From NCBI GenBank assembly GCA_024699205.1, contig JAILQA010000400.1, positions 1 through 10,441 of the forward strand: 10,441 nt of DNA, in the 5' to 3' direction. A model generated the notes under the pieces. It worked only from the letters and a program-made list of their open reading frames with translations. It was not told where the DNA came from and ran no database searches. Below are positions 5,709 through 10,441 of the stretch, piece after piece. The stretch is from Treponema sp. (lineage in GTDB: Bacteria; Spirochaetota; Spirochaetia; Treponematales; Treponemataceae). The stretch's first letter is position 1, and each line of letters opens with the position of its first letter. The position numbers and the translations under genes were made by a program.

Positions 5709-7958
5709 TTATCCCCGCACAAAAACAGGAATCTTATTTAATGGCGCAGAAACATTTACTGTTGCACCGCTGTCATAAGCTTTTCCATAAACAAAACCAG
5801 TTTCTGTAATACCGTCCAATTCATACCACTTTTGACCAGTTGGAAGAATCGGAAGATAAACAGAACGTTCACGCTGGCCCAGATTTGTTACTGGGCAGAC
5901 AAGAAGAGAATCTCCAAACATATATTCATCTTCAACTTCAACCGCAGCTTTATCATTGTAAAAATCATAGAACAACGGACGCATTACAGGTTCACCCTTT
6001 TCGTGGCACGCGGTCATAGTTTTCTTAATGTACGGTTTTAGAGACACACGCATTTGCAAAAGTGCTTTTAATATTTCATACACTTCTAGCGATTCGTTTC
6101 CCTCTTGAATATTTCCAAAGCTCCAGACTTCATTATCCTGACCGCTTTCCATCTGCTTAATCTGATGACCGCGAACTTCATGATAAGGCTTTTCCAGATT
6201 TTTGAAAGGAGGTCTTTCCCCATGAAGTCTCATTACAGGACAGAAAACAGCCCATTCAAACCAGCGGATAAGCAGCTCCTTAAAGCCGTCATCTTTTATA
6301 TCGCCACCTAAAAATCCGCCAATATCAGTTGTCCACCAGGGGATTCCGGCAATATTCATACTCAAGCCCGCCTGAATCTGATTTTTCAGCGAGCGGAAAT
6401 CTGAATGAACATCACCACTCCAGACAACAGTCCCGTACTTTTGAGAGCCAGCCCAGGCACAACGAACAAGACTAAGTGGATCTTCTACTCCTTCTGCCTT
6501 TAATCCCTCATAAAAGCCTTTGGCATAATAAAGAGGGTAAATATTGGAAGTTTCCATTGCTGGACCAATGTGATATTTATAATGCTCAAACTCATAAAGC
6601 CCGTACTCAGGTTCTGCTTCGTCTAACCAGAAAAGCTGTATTCCTTTTTTAAAGTAATTTTCCTTGCATTTTTTCCAGACATATTTTCTGGTTTCAGGAT
6701 TGGTCGTGTCAAAAAATACAGTGTTACCCATCCAATCCATATTAAAGCCGTCCTTTTTATCAAAGCTGATTAAAAGTCCGTTTTGAGACATTTGGTCAAA
6801 GTTTTCGCTACGTTCATCAATTGTTGGCCAGACAGAAACCATAAGGCGTACACCAAGCTGGCTAAGTTCACGAACCATTGCTTCCGGATCCGGCCAGTCT
6901 TCCGGGTCAAACTTAAAGTCGCCCTGACAAGTCCAGTGGAAAAAATCAATTACAATAACATCGAGAGGAAGCTTGTGTTTGCGATATTCCCGAGCCACCT
7001 GAAGAACTTCCTCCTGATTTCGGTAACGCAATTTGCACTGCCAGAAGCCCATTGCAAAATCCGGCATCATGGGTGCACGCCCCGTAACTGCTGTATAATT
7101 TTCTTCTATTTCGGCAGGACTTCCGCAGGTTACCCAGTAATCAATTTTTTGGGTCTGGTCAGCAGTCCATACTGTACCGTTCGTTCCAAAAGCAGCGGTT
7201 CCAATCGCTGGATTATTCCATAAAAATCCGTAGCCACGGCTGGAAATTACAAAGGGAACAGAAGCCTGTGAGTTTTTCTGAGATAGCTCCCAGATGCCGC
7301 CTTTTTTATCCAGATGAGAATCCTGATACTGGCCCATTCCAAAAAACTTTTCGTCATCATAGGCTTCAAAACGGACGGTTGCACGCCAGTTGAAGGAAGC
7401 TGGGTTGGATTTTAATTCCCGGGCATTTGTATTTGTCGGCACACAAAAACGGTCTATTCTCCAGCGGTTTCGCCACTGTTCTTCAAAAAGAAGTTTCAGA
7501 CCGTCTGAAGTAACAGCTTCAGCAGATGAAGCAGCATCGTCTGACAAAACAGCTTCGTCAGCTTCAATCTTTTTCCAGAAACTAATCCAGCCTTCATGAT
7601 TTACCCGAACTTCAATTCGCCCGTTTTTTAAAACTGCTTCCTGTCCACTTGTTTGTGGAACGCCTTCAAAATGTTCCGCCCAGGGATAGGTTGTATCAAT
7701 TTCGTTAATATTAATTTCACATTCGAGGGGTACGCTGCCAGCTAGTTCCATTTTCTTGTTTATACTGGTACTGGCAGCGTTAGCAGTTTCGCAAAACGAA
7801 ACTGCAGACACGGGTTTCTCTCCTAATGCACAATCGTTTGAATCCATTTTTCTGTCGGCAGTCATTCTTACGCGGACAGAATCTTTTCCCCAGGCTTCAA
7901 TCCAAACTGTTCCAAAATTATCTTTGATGATTAAGCGGTTATTTTCCTGAAAAAGCAT
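5709..7958 (-). CDS. Glycoside hydrolase family 31 alpha-glycosidase (alpha-xylosidase or alpha-glucosidase)
   Basis: This 749-residue enzyme should release alpha-linked glucose or xylose from oligosaccharide ends with retention of configuration. An N-terminal beta-sandwich (about 1-290) contains FFGMGQ (205-210), typical of GH31. The catalytic (beta/alpha)8 barrel begins near PDFAMGFWQCKLRY (299-312) and includes LDVIVIDFFHW (332-342) and DFKFDPEDWPDP (347-358). The probable nucleophile is D446 in FWLDEAEPE and the acid/base D516 in WSGDVHSD; PWWTTDIGGF (540-549) is also a family signature. C-terminal beta domains end the protein. FWLDEAEPE is unlike the WxDMNE of many alpha-glucosidases and resembles the LDxxEPE form of some xyloglucan-active alpha-xylosidases, but no PA14-type insert is evident, so substrate stays open. 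There is no signal peptide, suggesting cytoplasmic action on imported sugars. The acidic, alanine-rich stretch 131-152 is an unusual insertion. No transporter or sugar regulator adjoins it. Confidence 0.95.
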   Translation of the reverse strand: MLFQENNRLIIKDNFGTVWIEAWGKDSVRVRMTADRKMDSNDCALGEKPVSAVSFCETANAASTSINKKMELAGSVPLECEININEIDTTYPWAEHFEGVPQTSGQEAVLKNGRIEVRVNHEGWISFWKKIEADEAVLSDDAASSAEAVTSDGLKLLFEEQWRNRWRIDRFCVPTNTNARELKSNPASFNWRATVRFEAYDDEKFFGMGQYQDSHLDKKGGIWELSQKNSQASVPFVISSRGYGFLWNNPAIGTAAFGTNGTVWTADQTQKIDYWVTCGSPAEIEENYTAVTGRAPMMPDFAMGFWQCKLRYRNQEEVLQVAREYRKHKLPLDVIVIDFFHWTCQGDFKFDPEDWPDPEAMVRELSQLGVRLMVSVWPTIDERSENFDQMSQNGLLISFDKKDGFNMDWMGNTVFFDTTNPETRKYVWKKCKENYFKKGIQLFWLDEAEPEYGLYEFEHYKYHIGPAMETSNIYPLYYAKGFYEGLKAEGVEDPLSLVRCAWAGSQKYGTVVWSGDVHSDFRSLKNQIQAGLSMNIAGIPWWTTDIGGFLGGDIKDDGFKELLIRWFEWAVFCPVMRLHGERPPFKNLEKPYHEVRGHQIKQMESGQDNEVWSFGNIQEGNESLEVYEILKALLQMRVSLKPYIKKTMTACHEKGEPVMRPLFYDFYNDKAAVEVEDEYMFGDSLLVCPVTNLGQRERSVYLPILPTGQKWYELDGITETGFVYGKAYDSGATVNVSAPLNKIPVFVRG

Positions 7959-8016
7959 TTTTCCCTTTTATCCTATTTTTCGTTTTTACTGTTTACTATT
8001 TTTTCGGCTGTTATTT

Positions 8017-8637
8017 TCAATCTCGTTTTTCTATGAAATTTCGAGTACGTTTGTAATTAGAATCCTTTACAATTCCTATTGAACCAATAATCACAAAACC
8101 AAAAGCAAGTCCAGCCTTTATGTTTGAAAACATTATTCCAAAAACAAGTCCCATAACCATTCCTATAAAAAGAAAAATTATTGTGTTTATTGGATAGTCG
8201 GCCCTAAAAGTGACTGTCCCATCAATATTTTCCTTTTTGTAGGAAAGATAATCAAAAATCTGCTGATACTGTTTGTTTTTTGGGAAGTTTGTCTGAAGTG
8301 AATAAACGTCTTTTTGTGAAAAAGCCCAGTGGCAAATGTAATAAAATATTAGTTCCAACTCGCCTGTGTCGCTTATTTCATCAAAATTGAAAGAAAGATT
8401 AACCCGACCACAATCCTGATTTCCTTCAAAATTAAAACTTGCGATTGCCTGGGTGTCGTTGGAGTTTTCTGTGGTACCAACTGTGGTACTATCTGTGGCA
8501 TTTTTATCTGCTTTTTTCTTTAGCGGATAAATATTCCAGGGCAAGGTAAATAAGCCTTTAGAATTAGCAGTCGAAGTGATTTCAGGTGATTTGATAAGAT
8601 AATTTTTAGTCTTAAAGATAACTCTGTTTTCTTTCAT
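8017..8637 (-). CDS. Hypothetical membrane protein with two C-terminal transmembrane helices
   Basis: I do not recognise this protein. From the ATG at 8637 it has 206 residues. The N-terminal about 145 residues are soluble and polar: a basic start, a Thr/Asn/Ser-rich linker (about 45-65) and beta-like segments such as IASFNFEG and VNLSFNFDE. Two hydrophobic helices follow (about 150-170 and 174-191), separated by a short turn, and a basic tail KDSNYKRTRNFIEKRD. There is no signal peptide, so the soluble part probably faces the cytoplasm, with the tail on the same side by the positive-inside rule. An ATG four codons upstream (8649) lacks a ribosome binding site. The downstream ATG has GGGGAG at 4 bases and is preferred. 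The gap to the GH31 gene is 58 bp with no obvious terminator, so the two may be co-transcribed. Confidence 0.75.
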   Translation of the reverse strand: MKENRVIFKTKNYLIKSPEITSTANSKGLFTLPWNIYPLKKKADKNATDSTTVGTTENSNDTQAIASFNFEGNQDCGRVNLSFNFDEISDTGELELIFYYICHWAFSQKDVYSLQTNFPKNKQYQQIFDYLSYKKENIDGTVTFRADYPINTIIFLFIGMVMGLVFGIMFSNIKAGLAFGFVIIGSIGIVKDSNYKRTRNFIEKRD

Positions 8638-8641
8638 TTTA

Positions 8642-8647
8642 CTCCCC
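8642..8647 (-). promoter_or_regulatory. Ribosome binding site that decides the start of the membrane protein
   Basis: GGGGAG lies 4 bases before the ATG at 8637 and overlaps the codons just after the alternative ATG at 8649. The site can serve only the downstream start, which makes the protein 206 rather than 210 residues. Confidence 0.6.
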
Positions 8648-8664
8648 ATTTACATTTTTGAGTA

Positions 8665-8693
8665 ATTTTACCATATCTTATCTGCACTTTCTA
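8665..8693 (-). promoter_or_regulatory. Possible promoter of the membrane protein gene
   Basis: On the minus strand, TAGAAA (8688-8693, four of six to TTGACA), a 17-bp spacer and TAAAAT (8665-8670, five of six to TATAAT) precede the gene. Transcription would begin near 8658, about 20 bases before the preferred start. In AT-rich DNA such matches arise by chance, so confidence is modest. Confidence 0.4.
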
Positions 8694-8741
8694 CTTTTTT
8701 TATTGTTTTCGTCACAAGTCACGATACATGTTTTTAGAATA

Positions 8742-9623
8742 CTAAAATAATTCTGGCTGAAATGGATTTGTGTCTGGAAATTCTTCAATCCACTTAAAGA
8801 TAGAATCTGTTCCAAGCTGAATATGATGCCGGTGACAGAGCTGTACAAGGTATGTCATAAGTTCATGTTCGTGTGGACTTGAGCACATGTAGGAGTAGCC
8901 GAAAGTTTTCTGGTAGCGTTCCTTGATACCCAAAAAGCGTGTGTCTCTTGCAGAAAGCCTGTCCAAGGCATCGTAAAAATATTCCCTGTTGCCTTCACGC
9001 AAGGTAAGTCCAATTCCAAAACAGATGATGGCCTTAACACCAGCCCGCACACAATAATCAACAATTCCGTCTATATTTTCGCGATTATCGTTTATAAAAG
9101 GCAGCAGGGGACTAAACCATACAACAGTTGGAATACCAGCATCGTGGCAGGCCTGCAAAACTTCAAAACGTCGGCTGGTCGGGCAGACTCCGGGTTCAAT
9201 TTTACGGCAGAGTTCATCGTCTGCAGTGGTCAGTGTCATTTGCACAACAGCTTTTGTTTTATTATTTATGCGGGTTAGAATATCCAGGTCCCGCAGTACA
9301 AGGTCTGATTTAGTTATTAATGTTGCGCCAAAATTATAGCGGTCAATTATTTCCAGACAGCGCCGCATAAGTCCCAGTTCTTTTTCCAGCGGAAGGTATG
9401 GGTCACTCATAGAACCAGTTCCAACCATGCAGCGTTTTCGTTTTTTACGGAGAGTCTCTTCCAAGAGCTCAGCCGCATTCTCTTTTACTTCAATATCTTC
9501 AAAAGCATGACTAAACTGGTAGCACTTACTGCGGGAATCGCAATATATACAGCCATGGGAACAACCGCGATAAATGTTCATACTGTGAGGAGTTAAAATT
9601 GTTTTTGCAGTTACAAAATGCAT
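8742..9623 (-). CDS. SPL-family radical SAM protein (COG1533-like)
   Basis: A 293-residue radical SAM enzyme. The CSHGCIYC motif puts C21, C25 and C28 in place to hold the [4Fe-4S] cluster that cleaves S-adenosylmethionine. MVGTGSMSDPYLPLEKE (about 66-82) and the ITKSDLVLRDLDIL segment (about 102-115) match the spore-photoproduct-lyase-like group often labelled DNA repair photolyase. True spore photoproduct lyase repairs thymine dimers in spores; members in non-sporulating bacteria have unproven substrates, so a repair role should not be assumed. PSORT-type signals are absent and the protein should be cytoplasmic. The ATG at 9623 is the only start upstream of the cluster motif with a reasonable margin. 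A perfect TATAAT lies only 6 bp before it, implying a leaderless or nearly leaderless message. Its upstream neighbour is cls, 42 bp away. Confidence 0.92.
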   Translation of the reverse strand: MHFVTAKTILTPHSMNIYRGCSHGCIYCDSRSKCYQFSHAFEDIEVKENAAELLEETLRKKRKRCMVGTGSMSDPYLPLEKELGLMRRCLEIIDRYNFGATLITKSDLVLRDLDILTRINNKTKAVVQMTLTTADDELCRKIEPGVCPTSRRFEVLQACHDAGIPTVVWFSPLLPFINDNRENIDGIVDYCVRAGVKAIICFGIGLTLREGNREYFYDALDRLSARDTRFLGIKERYQKTFGYSYMCSSPHEHELMTYLVQLCHRHHIQLGTDSIFKWIEEFPDTNPFQPELF

Positions 9624-9629
9624 GTCTTT

Positions 9630-9635
9630 ATTATA
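9630..9635 (-). promoter_or_regulatory. -10 box of the radical SAM gene
   Basis: A perfect TATAAT on the minus strand ends 6 bases before the ATG at 9623, so the usual start distance would place the first transcribed base at or next to the start codon. The -35 position (about 9653-9658, ACTACA at 17-bp spacing) matches poorly and lies inside the palindrome 9642-9667, suggesting regulated or activator-dependent expression. Confidence 0.55.
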
Positions 9636-9641
9636 GCATGA

Positions 9642-9667
9642 AAATATGACAGTGTAGTGTCATATTT
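9642..9667. promoter_or_regulatory. Perfect 10-bp inverted repeat between cls and the radical SAM gene
   Basis: AAATATGACA (9642-9651) and TGTCATATTT (9658-9667) are exact reverse complements separated by 6 bases. The repeat overlaps the cls stop codon (9666-9668) and the -35 region of the radical SAM promoter. It could be an operator for a dimeric repressor or activator, with half-site TGTCATA. On the minus strand the stem ends in ATATTTT, so it could also serve as a weak terminator for cls. The stem is AT-rich and the T-run is short, which favours the operator reading. Confidence 0.55.
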
Positions 9668-10441
9668 AAAAAAGCGGTGCAAAGATTCTGAAGAGGCGGC
9701 CAATAAAACGTATGTGAGGTTTAATCTTTTTATAATCTCCCGGCTGCATCTGAATGCAGTCTTTAAGAGTCTGATCAAAATCCTTTTTTACAGAATCAAC
9801 AATAGGTGAATCTATGAAGACAACTCCATTTTCAAAATGATGAAATAAACTTCTGTAATCAAGATTAACAGAGCCAACAGTTGCAATCTGATTATCAGAA
9901 ATAAAAGTTTTAGCGTGAATAAAGCCTTTCTGATAAAGATAAACTTTAATTCCTTTGTTCACAAAAGTTTCAAGAAAAGTTTTTCCAATGCAAAAAGTAA
10001 TCAAGTGGTCTGGAATAGCCGGAACGATTATCGAAACTTCAACCCCCCGGGCGGCCGCAAATATCAAATCTTCCTGCAAGTGGTTATCAACAAGAATATA
10101 TGGTGTTGTTATGTTTAGATATTTTTTTGCACTGTTAATAATGTAGAGATAAATATCTTCTGCAATATCTTTATTGTTGAAAAAATCATCTCCATAAGGA
10201 ATTGTGATTCCCGTGCTATCATAAGTCTTGTAAGAAGACTGCAGGTATGGAGTAAAATCTTCTATATCTTTTGCAAAGAGATTCCAGTTCTGCAAAAAGG
10301 GCTGCAAAAAGGTATGAACAGCCTGCCCCTGAATCTGAACGGCATTGTCTTTCCAGTAGGCAAAACGATTTTTCTTTCCCCGGTTAAAATATTCATTTGC
10401 AAGATTTAGTCCGCCGGTAAAGGCAAGCTGGCCATCTATAA
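9666..10441 (-). CDS. cls: Cardiolipin synthase-type phospholipase D (partial, N-terminus outside the window)
   Basis: The frame is open to the right edge; 257 C-terminal residues are visible. Cardiolipin synthase joins two phosphatidylglycerols (or a related pair) at the membrane through two HKD motifs. The end of the first motif is here: its Asp at 10434-10436, followed by GQLAFTGGLNLANEYF, while its His and Lys lie beyond the edge. The WKDNAVQIQGQAV segment and FLQNWN are typical of the family. The second motif is complete, HAKTFISD (about 9894-9917) followed by GSVNLDYRSL. The end, GRLFRIFAPLF, resembles the C-terminal hydrophobic helix of bacterial Cls. A TTG at 10307 opens a shorter frame but falls inside conserved sequence, so it is not the start. 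Which of the cls paralogues this is cannot be told from the visible part. Confidence 0.93.
   Translation of the reverse strand, partial: IDGQLAFTGGLNLANEYFNRGKKNRFAYWKDNAVQIQGQAVHTFLQPFLQNWNLFAKDIEDFTPYLQSSYKTYDSTGITIPYGDDFFNNKDIAEDIYLYIINSAKKYLNITTPYILVDNHLQEDLIFAAARGVEVSIIVPAIPDHLITFCIGKTFLETFVNKGIKVYLYQKGFIHAKTFISDNQIATVGSVNLDYRSLFHHFENGVVFIDSPIVDSVKKDFDQTLKDCIQMQPGDYKKIKPHIRFIGRLFRIFAPLF

Noticed and set aside
6783..7223. 146-codon open frame on the plus strand opposite the GH31 gene
   Set aside because: It is antisense to the GH31 catalytic barrel, where conserved residues constrain the other strand. The product shows no family features.
8701..8741. Terminator hairpin after the radical SAM gene around the GTGAC repeats
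   Set aside because: The two GTGAC units are in direct rather than inverted orientation; only a 4-bp outer pairing is possible.
8742..9623. Naming the radical SAM protein a spore photoproduct lyase
   Set aside because: Only the family-level motifs are seen. The organism type suggested by the window does not sporulate, and the substrate cannot be inferred from sequence.

Overview
The window looks like chromosomal DNA from a host-associated spirochaete, most likely a gut or rumen Treponema. This is an inference from moderate-to-low GC, strongly AT-rich intergenic DNA and the general look of the ComM-like, GH31 and radical-SAM proteins; nothing here fixes the species. Six protein genes are complete, one is cut by the right edge, and there is one tRNA gene.

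Left end (1-361): a complete tRNA-Leu(CAA) gene with its own terminator. The last 22 bases of the tRNA recur 209 bp downstream, followed by a second terminator. Between the copies lies about 190 bp of non-coding, hairpin-containing DNA. This is the layout of an integration scar at a tRNA 3' end.

Positions 362-1951 (minus) carry a ComM/YifB-type AAA+ ATPase. It diverges from a two-gene methyltransferase operon (2254-4624, plus): a D12-class adenine methyltransferase, then a Mod-like beta-class methyltransferase 16 bp downstream. No restriction endonuclease, Res helicase or specificity subunit is visible. The 250-bp divergent spacer has long homopolymer runs, an inverted repeat and a GC-rich hairpin block.

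The rest is on the minus strand. In transcriptional order: a cardiolipin synthase-type phospholipase D (partial), an SPL-family radical SAM protein behind its own promoter, a 206-residue protein with two C-terminal membrane helices, a cytoplasmic GH31 alpha-glycosidase, and an unrecognised lipoprotein that converges on the methyltransferase operon.

The genes do not form one pathway. They read as housekeeping and accessory genes (membrane lipid synthesis, oligosaccharide breakdown, a DNA-processing ATPase) plus one probable horizontally acquired DNA-modification module. No CRISPR array, transposase or riboswitch was seen. The points most worth following are the tRNA-tail duplication, the nuclease-less methyltransferase pair, and the perfect palindrome between the cardiolipin synthase and radical SAM genes.
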